DNA from: a bacterium M00.F.Ca.ET.205.01.1.1
GTDB lineage: Bacteria > Pseudomonadota > Alphaproteobacteria > Rhizobiales > Rhizobiaceae
Assembly (NCBI GenBank): GCA_004791255.1
Contig: SRUQ01000001.1
Coordinates: 744,001-808,000, forward strand
Length of the DNA stretch: 64,000 nt
Reading direction: 5' to 3'
Below the pieces are notes generated by a model. That model saw only the letters and a program-made list of their open reading frames with translations. It did not search any database and had not been told where the DNA came from. The translations under genes and the position numbers were made by a program. Shown here piece after piece: positions 31,072 through 40,550 of this stretch (positions within the stretch are counted from its first letter, which is position 1; each line of letters opens with the position of its first letter).

Positions 31072-31359
31072 TCAGTCCTTGGCTGAGTAGCAGTTTGGAT
31101 TTTCCGACAGGTCCCCCTGGGGGCATATAGCGTTCGACACTGTTGCTGTCTTGAAGCCAAGCGCCGCCATGCAGCCTTGGACGAAACCCGCTTCTTGGAG
31201 TTTCGTGGCTGGAGTTCTCTGGCGAAAAACCTTTGTCATTTCAGCATGACAAATCTCGAAAGAAGCTTGCCTGTCCTCATAACGTTGGCAGGCGACAACT
31301 GCGAGGCCCAGTGCAAGGGTGACTATAAACCGAACGAGCAGCGCGAATCTCTTGGGCAT
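31072..31359 (-). CDS. Hypothetical small lipoprotein
   Basis: A 95-residue protein with an N-terminal signal (MPKRFALLVRFIVTLALGLA) ending in the lipobox VVAC, Cys24. The mature part has four more cysteines (in EICHAEM, VQGCMAA, NAICPQG and NPNCYS), which may form disulfides in the periplasm. AAGGAAG lies right before the ATG at 31359, supporting translation. I do not recognise the family. It stands alone between the atp terminator and the uronate genes. Confidence 0.65.
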   Translation of the reverse strand: MPKRFALLVRFIVTLALGLAVVACQRYEDRQASFEICHAEMTKVFRQRTPATKLQEAGFVQGCMAALGFKTATVSNAICPQGDLSENPNCYSAKD

Positions 31360-31483
31360 ACTTCCTTCATATCAGCTCAGCCCGGAGACACCACGGCTCG
31401 CGACGGAAATAGCCGCCGAGCCAGGAGCATAGTCGTGCGCGAGATGTCCAAGCAGAAGACGACTTGGACGGACGGCTTTGGCC

Positions 31484-33007
31484 TCAAGTGGCCTCGGACT
31501 GAATGCCCAGCGCGGCGAAGGCTAGAGTTGTACCGCCTTTTCTTAGGTGCACGAGATGGGTGGCCACGAACTCGATCAACGTCTGACGCTCGTCATGCCC
31601 CTTGGCGAAACCGGCGAGGTCGAATACTGCTGCCACCGTCTGCGCGATTGGTAGCTGCCGCGCGAAAAGATCGCTAAGAGAGGCGTCGAGCGGGTCGGTG
31701 AAGTGGCCTGCGGGCAAGCTCTTGCCGCGTGTTTCACATGCGGCAATCCACGCCGCGACCACCAGCGAGAGATGCTCGGGAAGCAGATCCGCCTCCAGCC
31801 TTGCAAGTGCTGAGGCAACCACGCGCTGCGGCAGTTTCTGGCTGCCGTCATTGGCGATCTGAGCGGTGCGGTGGGCGAGCGCGGTGTTCGAAAAACGCTG
31901 GGCCAGTTCGGCCGTGTAAGCCGATGTGTCGAGCCCGGCATCCTCCGGCAGCGTCGGGATAGCCTCAGCCCACAGGGCGTCGACGAACTTGCGGATCGCC
32001 GGATCGGCGAAGGCGCGGTCGACGGTGGCGTGGCCGCTGAGCAGGCCGAGATAGGCGATGCCAGAATGCGACCCGTTGAGCAGTCTGAGCTTCATGTCCT
32101 CGAACGGGCCGACATCCCGGACCATGGTGACGCCGAACTTTTCCCAGGCCGGCCGCCCCGCCGGGAACCGGTCCTCGACCACCCACTGGCAGAACGGCTC
32201 GGTCATCACGGGCCAGGCGTCCTCGACGCCGAGTTCGACTGATATGCGCGCCCGGTCAGCGTCGATCGTGGCCGGCACGATGCGGTCGACCATGCTTGAG
32301 GGGAATGCCACCTCGTCGGCAATATGGGGCGCCAACGGGCCACTACTGTTGACCGCGGCATCGCCCTCAGGGGTAAGCCTGGCATCGCGCAGCGCGGCAT
32401 ACGCGACGAGCAGCCGATGCAAGGTGGCGCCGTTGGCGGGAAGATTGTCGCAGCACAGCACGGTGAAAGGAGCCGTGCCGGCGGCGCGGCGGCGGGCCAG
32501 GGATTCGGCCAGAAAGCCATGCGCGGTCTTCGGCGATCCGGAATTTGCCAGATCGTGCGCGATGTCGGGATGGTTCTCGTCGAGGCTGCCGTCCGCCGCC
32601 CTGAGATAGGCCTTTTCGGTGATGGTCAGCGTGACGACGCGGGTGCGCGGATCGGTCAGCGCGGCGAGCACCGCCGCCGGATCTTCGGGCGCCACCAGCA
32701 TCGACTGGATCGAGCCGATGACCTGTAGCTGCTCCCCGGCGCTGTCCCTGATCGCCAGCGTGTAGAGCCCGTCCTGCGGCGCCAGGGCATCGCGGGTGTC
32801 GGGGCTGCGCAAGGAGACGCCGACGATGCCCCATTGCGTGTCACCGTCAGCCAGGCAGGCATCCACATAGGCCGCCTGGTGGGCGCGATGGAAGGCGCCG
32901 ACGCCGAGATGGACGATGCCCGGTGTCACGACGCCGCGATCATAGCGGGGTTTGGCGATTGTATCGGGCAGTTGGGCGATCGTGGCGTTGGAAAGGCGGC
33001 TCTTCAT
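31484..33007 (-). CDS. uxuB: Mannitol dehydrogenase family protein, probable D-mannonate oxidoreductase
   Basis: A 507-residue long-chain polyol dehydrogenase. The N-terminal Rossmann domain starts with IVHLGVGAFHRAHQAAYVD, and the catalytic segment KLRLLNGSHSGIAYLG carries the Lys, Asn and His used by this family. Members act on mannitol/fructose, mannonate/fructuronate or altronate/tagaturonate. The divergent uxaC and the uronate operon favour fructuronate reductase (UxuB) or UxaB; the order of proof is context, not motif. It shares a 192-bp regulatory region with uxaC. Mannitol 2-dehydrogenase remains the alternative. Confidence 0.85.
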   Translation of the reverse strand: MKSRLSNATIAQLPDTIAKPRYDRGVVTPGIVHLGVGAFHRAHQAAYVDACLADGDTQWGIVGVSLRSPDTRDALAPQDGLYTLAIRDSAGEQLQVIGSIQSMLVAPEDPAAVLAALTDPRTRVVTLTITEKAYLRAADGSLDENHPDIAHDLANSGSPKTAHGFLAESLARRRAAGTAPFTVLCCDNLPANGATLHRLLVAYAALRDARLTPEGDAAVNSSGPLAPHIADEVAFPSSMVDRIVPATIDADRARISVELGVEDAWPVMTEPFCQWVVEDRFPAGRPAWEKFGVTMVRDVGPFEDMKLRLLNGSHSGIAYLGLLSGHATVDRAFADPAIRKFVDALWAEAIPTLPEDAGLDTSAYTAELAQRFSNTALAHRTAQIANDGSQKLPQRVVASALARLEADLLPEHLSLVVAAWIAACETRGKSLPAGHFTDPLDASLSDLFARQLPIAQTVAAVFDLAGFAKGHDERQTLIEFVATHLVHLRKGGTTLAFAALGIQSEAT

Positions 33008-33123
33008 TGGCGTGGGAACTCTCCGATCGGCGCGTCAGGTCGCTTGCCAGCGGGCAAGCGGCGGCTGCGGCGTAGCACCCGCCGCCACCTCCTACAATGG
33101 CTGCAGCGTATGCAAAAGTCATC

Positions 33124-33152
33124 ATACAACTGTATCATTTTTGTATGTTGAC
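33124..33152. promoter_or_regulatory. Putative operator and promoter of the divergent uxuB / uxaC region
   Basis: An ATACA-AC-TGTAT palindrome (33124-33135) with partly symmetric flanks, followed by another TTGTATG and by TTGAC (33148-33152), which could be the -35 of uxaC. The form fits operators of FadR-type GntR regulators, such as the one at 37566-38342. Confidence 0.5.
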
Positions 33153-33199
33153 TTTGTTTCCGGCTGCTCCTACCGATAGCGCCTCCGGGAGGATCGACC

Positions 33200-34600
33200 T
33201 TGGCACTGACCGACGCGGACCTGCTGTTTCCTGTCGAGCTACGCCCGCTTGCCCGCGCGCTTTACGCTGGCGTCAAGAGCCTGCCCATCGTCAGTCCGCA
33301 TGGCCACACCGACCCGCGCTGGTATGCGCTGAACGAGCCGTTCCCGGATCCGGCGCAACTGCTGATCGTGCCGGACCACTACATCTTTCGGATGCTGTTC
33401 AGCCAGGGCGTGCGGCTGGAGGAGCTCGGCGTGCCGACGCTCGACGGCGCACTGGTCCAGACCGACGGCAGGACGATCTGGCGCCGCTTTGCCGAGCACT
33501 ACTACCTGTTTCGCGGCACACCGACCCGGCTGTGGTTCGACCATGTGCTGGCGGATCTGTTCGGCATCGACGAACCGCTGAGCGCCGCAACAGCCGACCG
33601 CCACTACGACACGATCGCGACGGTGCTGCAGTGGGAGAATTACCGTCCGCGGGCTTTGTTCGAGCGTTTCAACATCGAGGTCATCGCGACGACGGAAGGC
33701 GCGCTCGACGATCTCAAATGGCACCAGATGATCAGGGACAGCGGCTGGGAGGGCCGCGTCATCACGGCCTACCGGCCGGACGCGGTCGTCGATCCCGATT
33801 TCGAGGGGTTTTCGGCCAATCTCGACCGGCTCGGCGAGATCACCGGCTGCGATACCGGCAGCTGGGCCGACTATCTCGAGGCGCATCGCCAGCGGCGCGC
33901 CTTCTTCAAGAGCTTTGGCGCGACCTCCTCGGACCATGGCCATCCGACGGCCGAGACCGCCAACCTTTCCGATGCGGCGGCGCAGGAGCTGTTCAACCGC
34001 ATCCGCCGCGGTTCCGACGACGAGCGCGAGCGCAAGCAGTTCCGTGCCCAGATGCTGACCGAGATGGCCAAGATGAGCCGGGATGACGGGCTGGTGCTGC
34101 AGATCCATCCCGGCTCCTGGCGCAATCATTCGCCCGGCATCTTCAACAAGTTCGGCCGCGACAAGGGCTTCGATATCCCGACCCGCACCGACTATGTGGC
34201 GGCGCTGAGGCCGCTGCTCGACTGTGTCGGGCTGGAGCGCGACCTGACGATCGTCGTCTTCACGCTCGACGAAACCAGCTATGCGCGCGAGCTGGCGCCG
34301 CTTGCCGGGGTCTACCCGGCGCTGAAGCTTGGGCCGGCCTGGTGGTTCCACGACAGCCCGGAAGGCATGCGCCGCTTCCGCGAGATGACGACGGAGACGG
34401 CCGGCTTCTACAACACCGTCGGCTTCAACGACGACACCCGCGCCTTTCCCTCGATCCCGGCGCGTCACGATGTGGCGCGGCGGGTCGACTGCGCGTTCCT
34501 GGCGCGTCTCGTCGCCGAGCACAGGCTGCGCGAGGACGAGGCCCATGAGCTGGCGCGCGACCTCGCCTACACGCTTGCCAAGAAGGCGTACCGGCTCTGA
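33200..34600 (+). CDS. uxaC: Glucuronate isomerase
   Basis: A 466-residue uronate isomerase (E. coli: 470) converting D-glucuronate to D-fructuronate and D-galacturonate to D-tagaturonate. It is an amidohydrolase-fold enzyme; the early metal-site motif is [11 protein letters not shown], and the later [10 protein letters not shown] is conserved. Start is TTG at 33200, supported by GGGAGG seven bases upstream and by the proper N-terminus ([11 protein letters not shown]). It leads the plus-strand uronate operon, 32 bases before the TRAP receptor gene. Confidence 0.95.
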   Translation: MALTDADLLFPVELRPLARALYAGVKSLPIVSPHGHTDPRWYALNEPFPDPAQLLIVPDHYIFRMLFSQGVRLEELGVPTLDGALVQTDGRTIWRRFAEHYYLFRGTPTRLWFDHVLADLFGIDEPLSAATADRHYDTIATVLQWENYRPRALFERFNIEVIATTEGALDDLKWHQMIRDSGWEGRVITAYRPDAVVDPDFEGFSANLDRLGEITGCDTGSWADYLEAHRQRRAFFKSFGATSSDHGHPTAETANLSDAAAQELFNRIRRGSDDERERKQFRAQMLTEMAKMSRDDGLVLQIHPGSWRNHSPGIFNKFGRDKGFDIPTRTDYVAALRPLLDCVGLERDLTIVVFTLDETSYARELAPLAGVYPALKLGPAWWFHDSPEGMRRFREMTTETAGFYNTVGFNDDTRAFPSIPARHDVARRVDCAFLARLVAEHRLREDEAHELARDLAYTLAKKAYRL

Positions 34601-34632
34601 GCCGGCGCATTGGATTTAAAAGGGAGGAAATC

Positions 34633-35610
34633 ATGTTGCATTTTTCCAGATTGACGGCAGCCACATTCGCCTTCGGCTCACTGCTGGTCGGCATTGCCAA
34701 TGCCGACACGGTGCTGCGCTCGGCCGACACCCACCCCGACGGCTATCCGACGGTGGAGGCGGTCAAATATATGGGTGAGTTGATCAAGCAGCGCACCAAT
34801 GGCCGCTATTCGGTAGAGGTCTATCATTCGGCGCAGCTCGGCGAGGAGAAGGACACCATCGAGCAGACGCAGACCGGCGTCATCGATCTCAACCGCGTTT
34901 CGATGGGACCGTTCAACGGCATCGTGCCGGAAACCGCCGTGCCGTCGCTGCCCTACATGTTCCGCTCGGTCGAGCAGATGCGCCATGTCATGGACGGGCC
35001 GATCGGCGACGACATATTGAAGGCCTTCGAGGCGCATGACCTGGTTGGCCTGGCCTTCTACGATTCCGGCGCGCGCTCCTTCTACAACACTAAGAAGGAC
35101 ATCACCTCGATCGCCGACCTCAAGGGCATGAAGTTCCGCGTTATCCAGTCCGATGTGTTCGTCGACATGGTCAACGCGCTTGGCGCCAACGCGACGCCAA
35201 TGGCTTATGGCGAGGTCTATTCGGCCCTCGAGACCGGCGTCATCGATGGTGCCGAGAACAACTGGCCGAGCTTCGAATCCGCCAAGCACTACGAAGTCGC
35301 CAAGCACTACACGATCGACCAGCACCAGATCGTGCCGGAAGTCCTGGTGATGTCGAAGACGAGCTGGGACAAGCTCTCGCCCGAGGACCAGGCGATCGTA
35401 CGCCAGGCCGCCAAGGACAGCGTCGTCAAGATGCGCGAATTGTGGGACGCGCAGGAGAAGAAGTCGCGCGACATCGTAGAGGCCGCCGGCGTCAAGGTCA
35501 GCGAAATAGACAAGCAGCCGCTGATCGACGCGATGAAGCCGGTCTACGACAAATATCTATCGACGCCCGAACTGAAGGACCTCGCCGCGCGCATCCAGGC
35601 GACCAAATAG
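34633..35610 (+). CDS. TRAP transporter solute receptor (DctP family)
   Basis: A 325-residue periplasmic binding protein with a signal peptide of about 24 residues (cleavage after IANA). The DctP fold is shown by [20 protein letters not shown], the conserved Arg region [12 protein letters not shown] and [18 protein letters not shown]. DctP receptors bind carboxylates through an Arg; the neighbouring kduI, kduD and uxaC point to hexuronates as ligand. GGGAGG precedes the ATG at 34633. It is the first of three TRAP genes. Confidence 0.94.
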   Translation: MLHFSRLTAATFAFGSLLVGIANADTVLRSADTHPDGYPTVEAVKYMGELIKQRTNGRYSVEVYHSAQLGEEKDTIEQTQTGVIDLNRVSMGPFNGIVPETAVPSLPYMFRSVEQMRHVMDGPIGDDILKAFEAHDLVGLAFYDSGARSFYNTKKDITSIADLKGMKFRVIQSDVFVDMVNALGANATPMAYGEVYSALETGVIDGAENNWPSFESAKHYEVAKHYTIDQHQIVPEVLVMSKTSWDKLSPEDQAIVRQAAKDSVVKMRELWDAQEKKSRDIVEAAGVKVSEIDKQPLIDAMKPVYDKYLSTPELKDLAARIQATK

Positions 35611-35678
35611 AGCTGGCGGCGGGACGAGCCATGCGCCTCGTCCCGCCCCTTTCACAGGCAGGCGATCGGGAGGATCAG

Positions 35679-36242
35679 ATGGCGACGGGAATGACAGGCA
35701 GCGGCGGGCCGCCACGGTTCAGCGCCGTGTTGTCGAGGATCTGCGACGGCGCGCTCTACCTCGCCGGCATCGGCCTGGTGGCGATGACCGCGCTCGTCGC
35801 CTACCAGGTGTTCTTCCGCTTCGTGCTCAATTCCTCGCCGAGCTGGACCGAAACCAGCGCCATCATGCTGATGAACTGGTTCATCTTCCTCGGTGCCGCG
35901 GTCGGCGTACGCGAGAACTACCATATGGGGTTCGACGTGCTGCTCTATGTCCTGCCGAAAGGCAGCAAGGGGGTGCTGCGCACGCTGTCGGACCTGATCG
36001 CGCTCGGCTTCGGCTTCGGCATGGTCTGGTACGGCTGCAAGCTGGTCGGCCTCACCTGGCACACCATCATTCCGGCGCTCGAGCTGCCTGGTGGTTTCGA
36101 CTATCTGCCGCTGGTCGCCGGCGGTGCGCTGATCTGCCTGTTCTCGGCCGAACGCATCGTGCTGCGCTGGTCGGGCGTCGACATCGACAGGGACATCAAC
36201 CTCGAAGACGTGCCCGACATGCCCGCCGTGCAGGAGGCCTAG
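35679..36242 (+). CDS. TRAP transporter small membrane subunit (DctQ)
   Basis: A 187-residue membrane protein with four transmembrane helices (about 25-47, 58-75, 98-118, 138-160). The signature LNSSPSWTETSAIMLMNWFIFLG is typical of DctQ subunits, which pair with the large subunit to use the sodium gradient. The ATG at 35679 has GGGAGG five bases before it. Its stop codon abuts the dctM start (TAG then ATG), showing strict coupling. The C-terminal tail is acidic and cytosolic. Confidence 0.92.
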   Translation: MATGMTGSGGPPRFSAVLSRICDGALYLAGIGLVAMTALVAYQVFFRFVLNSSPSWTETSAIMLMNWFIFLGAAVGVRENYHMGFDVLLYVLPKGSKGVLRTLSDLIALGFGFGMVWYGCKLVGLTWHTIIPALELPGGFDYLPLVAGGALICLFSAERIVLRWSGVDIDRDINLEDVPDMPAVQEA

Positions 36243-37523
36243 ATGGAACTCTGGATCCTGTTCGGCGTCTTCACGCTGCTGATGTTTGGCGGCACGCCGA
36301 TCGCGTTCTGCCTGGGGGCCGCATCCTTCGCCACCGTGCTCTATCTCGGCCTGCCGCCACTGGTGGTGTTCCAGCAGCTCAAGTCCGGCATGTCGGCGTT
36401 TTCGCTGATGGCGATCCCGTTCTTCATCTTCGCGGGCGATTTGATGGTGCGCGGCGGCATCGCTCAGCGCATCGTTTCCTTCGCCGGCTCATTGGTCGGC
36501 CATGTCCGGGGCGGGCTCGGCCAGGTCAACATCATCGCCGGCACGCTGTTCGGCGGCATTTCCGGCTCGGCGGTGGCGGAAGCGGCCGCCGTCGGCGGGC
36601 TGATGATCCCGCAGATGAAGGCGCGCGGCTACGGTGCCGACTATGCTGTCAACGTCACTTCGATGGCGGCGCTGATCGCGCTGCTTTTGCCGCCGTCGCA
36701 GAACATGATCATCTATTCGATCGCCGGCGGCGGCAAGATTTCGATCGCCGACCTGTTCACCGCCGGCATCCTGCCCGGCCTGCTGTTCGCAGCCTCGCTG
36801 ATGGTCACCGCCTATTTTGTCGCCCGCAGCCGCGGCTATCCGGTTGAGCCATTCCCCGGCTTCGCGCGTGTCGGGCAATTGGCGCTTATTGCCATTCCCG
36901 GCCTGCTGCTGGTCGGCATCATCTTCGGCGGCGTCCGTTCGGGCATCTTCACCGCCACCGAAAGCTCCTGCATCGCCATCCTCTATGCGTTGCTGGTCAC
37001 CGTCTTCGTCTACCGTTCGATGGCATGGGGCGATTTCGTCCATGCCACCAAGGGCGCCGTGCGTACGACCTCGATGGTGCTGCTGATCATCGGGACGGCC
37101 GCTTCCTTCAGCTGGCTGATGGCCTATCTCAAGGTGCCGGTGCTGCTGATTGCCGGCATGAACGCCATCTCCACCGACCCGCTGGTCGTGCTGTTGCTGC
37201 TCAACGTGCTGATGCTGCTTCTCGGCACCTTCATGGACATGGGGCCGATGATCATCATCTGCACGCCGATCTTCCTGCCGCTGGTTACGCATTACGGTGT
37301 CGACCCGGTGCATTTCGGCGTCATCACCATCCTCAACCTCGGCATCGGGCTGAACACGCCGCCGGTCGGCACGGTGCAGTTCGTCGCCTGCGCGGTCGGC
37401 AAGATCACGGTGTGGGAAGCAATGCGTTCGATCTGGCCATTCTATGGCGCGGGGATCGTGGTCTTGGGTCTGGTGACGTATATTCCGGCCATCTCGCTCT
37501 GGTTGCCTAGTGTCTTCAAATAG
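36243..37523 (+). CDS. TRAP transporter large membrane subunit (DctM)
   Basis: A 426-residue permease with about 12 hydrophobic segments, the transport channel of the TRAP system. Family motifs are FAGDLMVRGGIAQRIV, GTLFGGISGSAVAEAAAVGG, and the C-terminal GIGLNTPPVGTVQF. It forms with the adjacent DctP and DctQ a sodium-coupled importer, here presumed to carry hexuronates. Its stop codon lies inside a tandem repeat that continues to the next gene. Confidence 0.95.
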   Translation: MELWILFGVFTLLMFGGTPIAFCLGAASFATVLYLGLPPLVVFQQLKSGMSAFSLMAIPFFIFAGDLMVRGGIAQRIVSFAGSLVGHVRGGLGQVNIIAGTLFGGISGSAVAEAAAVGGLMIPQMKARGYGADYAVNVTSMAALIALLLPPSQNMIIYSIAGGGKISIADLFTAGILPGLLFAASLMVTAYFVARSRGYPVEPFPGFARVGQLALIAIPGLLLVGIIFGGVRSGIFTATESSCIAILYALLVTVFVYRSMAWGDFVHATKGAVRTTSMVLLIIGTAASFSWLMAYLKVPVLLIAGMNAISTDPLVVLLLLNVLMLLLGTFMDMGPMIIICTPIFLPLVTHYGVDPVHFGVITILNLGIGLNTPPVGTVQFVACAVGKITVWEAMRSIWPFYGAGIVVLGLVTYIPAISLWLPSVFK

Positions 37524-37564
37524 GGCGAGTGTCTTCAAATAGGGGCGAGTTCAAATAGGGGCGA
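37511..37564 (+). repeat. Three tandem copies of a CTTCAAATAGGGGCGA unit
   Basis: Three near-identical units of about 16-20 bases. The first carries the dctM stop codon (TAG), the second is complete and the third is shortened at its 5' end and places GGGG just before the gntR ATG. A local duplication created the whole dctM-gntR spacer. Confidence 0.8.
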
Positions 37565-37565
37565 T

Positions 37566-38342
37566 ATGGCATCGGATACCGCAACCGACCTCAGGGTCGA
37601 AAGAAAACCCAAACTGTCGGAGACCGTGGTCGCGGCCATCCGCAAGCAGTTGCAGGCGGGCGAGATCCTGCCGGGGCAGAAGCTGCCGACAGAAGGCCAG
37701 CTGACCGAAACCTTCGGCGTCAGCCGCACCGTGATCCGCGAGGCGCTGGCCAAGCTTGCCGCCGACGGCCTCGTCGAGCCGCGCCAGGGCGCCGGCGTCT
37801 TCGTTATCGAGCATGTCTCGACGATGTTCGGCGGCCTTGCCGCCGACATGGGGACGAAGGATTCGATCGCGCTCAACGTGCTCGAGGTGCGCCTGGCGGT
37901 CGAGATCGAATCGGCCGGGCTCGCCGCCATCCGCCGCAACGCCGCGCAGGAGGCGGCGATCCAGGAAGCCTTCTTCGAGTTCGAACGGCTGCTGCTCAAC
38001 AGCGAACCGACCGGCCCGGCCGACCTCGCCTTCCACCGGGCGATCGCGAGCGCCACCAACAACCCGTTCTACGTCGAAATGCTCGACGTCCTCGGCCGGC
38101 GCGCCATTCCGTGCGATGTGACCTCGCCCTGGTCTACCGAGCTCGTCCAGTCGGACGACTATCAGCGCGGGCTGCAGCGCGAGCATCTGGTGATCCTCAA
38201 GGCGATCACCTCGGGCGATGCCGAAGCCGCCCGCGAAGCGATGCGCACGCACCTCGCCGCCAGCCAGCAGCGCTATCGCGAACGCCTGCATGCCAGGCAG
38301 GCCTTCTATGCCAGTTCGGTCAAGGCCGTGGCCAGTGAATGA
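37566..38342 (+). CDS. GntR-family transcriptional regulator (FadR type)
   Basis: A 258-residue regulator. The winged helix (about 15-85) has LSETVVAAIRKQLQAGEILP and SRTVIREALAKLAADGLVE; a C-terminal all-alpha FCD domain (about 100-230) contains the metal-site style LAFHRAIASATNNPF. FadR-type members control sugar-acid use (UxuR, ExuR, LldR). Located inside the uronate operon, it likely represses it and responds to a uronate intermediate. The palindrome in the uxuB/uxaC gap is the candidate site. Confidence 0.93.
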   Translation: MASDTATDLRVERKPKLSETVVAAIRKQLQAGEILPGQKLPTEGQLTETFGVSRTVIREALAKLAADGLVEPRQGAGVFVIEHVSTMFGGLAADMGTKDSIALNVLEVRLAVEIESAGLAAIRRNAAQEAAIQEAFFEFERLLLNSEPTGPADLAFHRAIASATNNPFYVEMLDVLGRRAIPCDVTSPWSTELVQSDDYQRGLQREHLVILKAITSGDAEAAREAMRTHLAASQQRYRERLHARQAFYASSVKAVASE

Positions 38343-38364
38343 ACCACTCCAGGTCAGGACAGCA

Positions 38365-39216
38365 ATGAGCCAGAACCACACCGACTATGTCTCGCGCTTT
38401 GCCATTGCCCCGGCCGCCGCCGCGGCAATGGGAACAGATGAGCTGCGCCATAATTTCCACATCGAGGATCTGTTCGCGCCCGGCCGGGTCAGGCTGACCT
38501 ACACGCACTACGACCGCATGATCGTCGGCGGGGCGATGCCGGCCGATACCGTCCTGCCGCTGGAGGCGATCAAGCCGACCGGGACGAAAGCATTTCTCGA
38601 CCGACGTGAGTTGATCGCGGTCAACATCGGCGGCCCCGGCACGGTGACGGCGGACGGCCTGCCGTATGAACTCGCGCCGCGCGACATGCTTTATCTCGGC
38701 ATGCGCACGCAACAGGTGTCGTTCGCCTCGGCCAATCCCGACGAGCCGGCCAAGTTCTACCTGCTCAGCGCTCCGGCGCACCAGGCTTATCCCAGCCGGC
38801 TGATCCGCATCGGCGACGCCAAGCGTCTTGACCTCGGCAGCAAGGAGGCCTGCAACGAGCGCTCGATCTTTCAGTTCATCCATGCCGACGGCGTCAGGAC
38901 TTGCCAGCTCGTCGTCGGCATGACCCAGCTTGCGCCGGGCTCCATCTGGAACACCATGCCATGCCATGTGCACGACCGGCGCATGGAAGCCTATCTCTAT
39001 TTCGACCTGCCAGAGGCGGCCCGCGTGTTCCACTTCATGGGCGAGCCCGACGAAACGCGGCATATCGTCATGCGCAATGAGGAGGCGGTGCTGTCGCCGG
39101 GCTGGTCGATCCATTCGGGCGCCGGCACCTCCAGCTACGCCTTCATCTGGGCGATGGCCGGCGACAATGTCGACTATACCGATGTCGACCCGGTGGCGAT
39201 GGGCGACCTGCGGTGA
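38365..39216 (+). CDS. kduI: 5-dehydro-4-deoxy-D-glucuronate isomerase
   Basis: A 283-residue KduI enzyme converting 5-keto-4-deoxyuronate (from unsaturated galacturonate) to 2,5-diketo-3-deoxygluconate. The cupin metal site is HVHDRRMEAYLYF with later H residues; the N-terminal YTHYDRMIVGGAMP is characteristic. The ATG at 38365 is used because upstream sequence overlaps gntR. The stop overlaps the kduD GTG start (GTGA). Confidence 0.95.
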   Translation: MSQNHTDYVSRFAIAPAAAAAMGTDELRHNFHIEDLFAPGRVRLTYTHYDRMIVGGAMPADTVLPLEAIKPTGTKAFLDRRELIAVNIGGPGTVTADGLPYELAPRDMLYLGMRTQQVSFASANPDEPAKFYLLSAPAHQAYPSRLIRIGDAKRLDLGSKEACNERSIFQFIHADGVRTCQLVVGMTQLAPGSIWNTMPCHVHDRRMEAYLYFDLPEAARVFHFMGEPDETRHIVMRNEEAVLSPGWSIHSGAGTSSYAFIWAMAGDNVDYTDVDPVAMGDLR

Positions 39217-39977
39217 GCGATTTCTCCGCCTTCAGCCTGGCCGGCAAACGCATTCTGGTCACCGGCGCCAACACCGGCATCGGCCAGGGCATAGCCGTGT
39301 CGGTGGCGCGCGCGGGCGGCGTGGTGGTCGCCGTCGGCCGCTCGTCGATGGACGAGACGGCCAGCAAGGTCGACGCTGCGGGTGGCCAATTCGAGCCTGT
39401 GCATGCCGACCTCGCCAATCCGTCCGCGGCCGTTGCCATTCTCGACCGGGTCTGGGACGAAAGCGGGCCGCTCGACGGGCTGGTCAACAATGCCGGCATC
39501 ATCCGGCGCGCCGATGCCGTCGATCTGAGCGAGGCCGATTGGGATGACGTCCTCGACGTCAATCTGAAGACTGTGTTTCGGCTCTGCCAGAGCTTCGGCC
39601 GCCGTGTCCTCGCCGAGGGGCGGCAGGGCAGGATCGTCAACATTGCTTCGGTGCTGAGCTTCCAGGGCGGCATCCGCGTCGCGTCCTACACAGCCTCCAA
39701 GCATGGCGTGCTTGGCATCACCCGGCTGCTCGCCTGCGAATGGGCGGCAAAGCGCATCAACGTCAACGCCATCGCGCCGGGCTATGTCGAGACCAACAAC
39801 ACGCAGGCTCTGCGCGCCGATCCCGACCGCAGTGCGGCGATCCTTTCGCGCATTCCCGCCGGCCGCTGGGGCGAGCCGGGGGACATCGGCGACGCGGCGG
39901 TGTTCCTGCTGGCGCCTGCGTCGACCTACATGCATGGCGCCGTGGTACCGGTCGATGGCGGCTGGCTGGCGCGGTGA
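39213..39977 (+). CDS. kduD: 2-dehydro-3-deoxy-D-gluconate 5-dehydrogenase (SDR)
   Basis: A 254-residue short-chain dehydrogenase. The cofactor motif is TGANTGIGQGIA, NNAG follows at about 92-95, and the active triad is S146, Y159 and K163. It reduces the KduI product to 2-keto-3-deoxygluconate. The GTG at 39213 overlaps the kduI stop by four bases, so the start is set by coupling. No kdgK or eda is in the window, so the next steps must be encoded elsewhere. Confidence 0.94.
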   Translation: MSDFSAFSLAGKRILVTGANTGIGQGIAVSVARAGGVVVAVGRSSMDETASKVDAAGGQFEPVHADLANPSAAVAILDRVWDESGPLDGLVNNAGIIRRADAVDLSEADWDDVLDVNLKTVFRLCQSFGRRVLAEGRQGRIVNIASVLSFQGGIRVASYTASKHGVLGITRLLACEWAAKRINVNAIAPGYVETNNTQALRADPDRSAAILSRIPAGRWGEPGDIGDAAVFLLAPASTYMHGAVVPVDGGWLAR

Positions 39978-39987
39978 GGATTGGGCG

Positions 39988-40326
39988 ATGAGTAAGCCGA
40001 AGATTTTCTCGCATGCCGGCGAAGGCGAGTGGACCCTAACCCCGGACGGCAACAGGCGGCGCGTGCTGTTGCACACCGACGAGCTGATGCTGGTTGAGTT
40101 CGGCTTCGACAGAGGCGGCGTCGGGGCGCTGCATTCGCACCCGCATGTCCAGGCAAGCTATGTCGCCGAGGGCCGCTTCGAGGTGACCATCGACGGGCAC
40201 ACGGACGTGTTGGAGATGGGAGGCAGCTTCATCGTGCCGTCCAATCTGGTGCATGGCGTCAAGGCGCTCGAGGCCGGCCGGCTCGTCGACAGTTTTACGC
40301 CGCACCGCGCCGATTTCCTTGACTGA
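39988..40326 (+). CDS. kdgF: KdgF-like cupin (unsaturated uronate ring opening)
   Basis: A 112-residue single-cupin protein. The metal ligands appear as H49, H51, Q55 (ALHSHPHVQASYV) and H89 (SNLVHGV), and the end FTPHRADFLD matches KdgF. KdgF opens unsaturated galacturonate or guluronate so that KduI can act. It lies 10 bases after kduD and closes the operon before a terminator. Identification is by motif and position; other small cupins share the ligands. Confidence 0.85.
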   Translation: MSKPKIFSHAGEGEWTLTPDGNRRRVLLHTDELMLVEFGFDRGGVGALHSHPHVQASYVAEGRFEVTIDGHTDVLEMGGSFIVPSNLVHGVKALEAGRLVDSFTPHRADFLD

Positions 40327-40345
40327 AAGGCTGTCGGGCACGAAA

Positions 40346-40373
40346 AACCCGCGCCTCCGGAGAGGCGCGGGTT
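40346..40373 (+). terminator. Terminator of the uronate operon
   Basis: Perfect 11-bp arms AACCCGCGCCT (40346-40356) and AGGCGCGGGTT (40363-40373) with a six-base loop, 19 bases after the kdgF stop. The T-tract after it is short. Confidence 0.8.
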
Positions 40374-40550
40374 GTTGCCTGGGCGCTTGCGGCGCCGCGG
40401 TACTCAAAACATCACCGCAGGCCGCGGAAGGTGCCCGCTCATGGTGAAGATAGGCTTAATGCCCGAAAATTCTTCGGCGGCAATTTCGTACCGAAGGCAA
40501 CTTCACATTCTTGCTGGAATTTCCCGAACCTTGGCCCGCCATTCCTCTGG

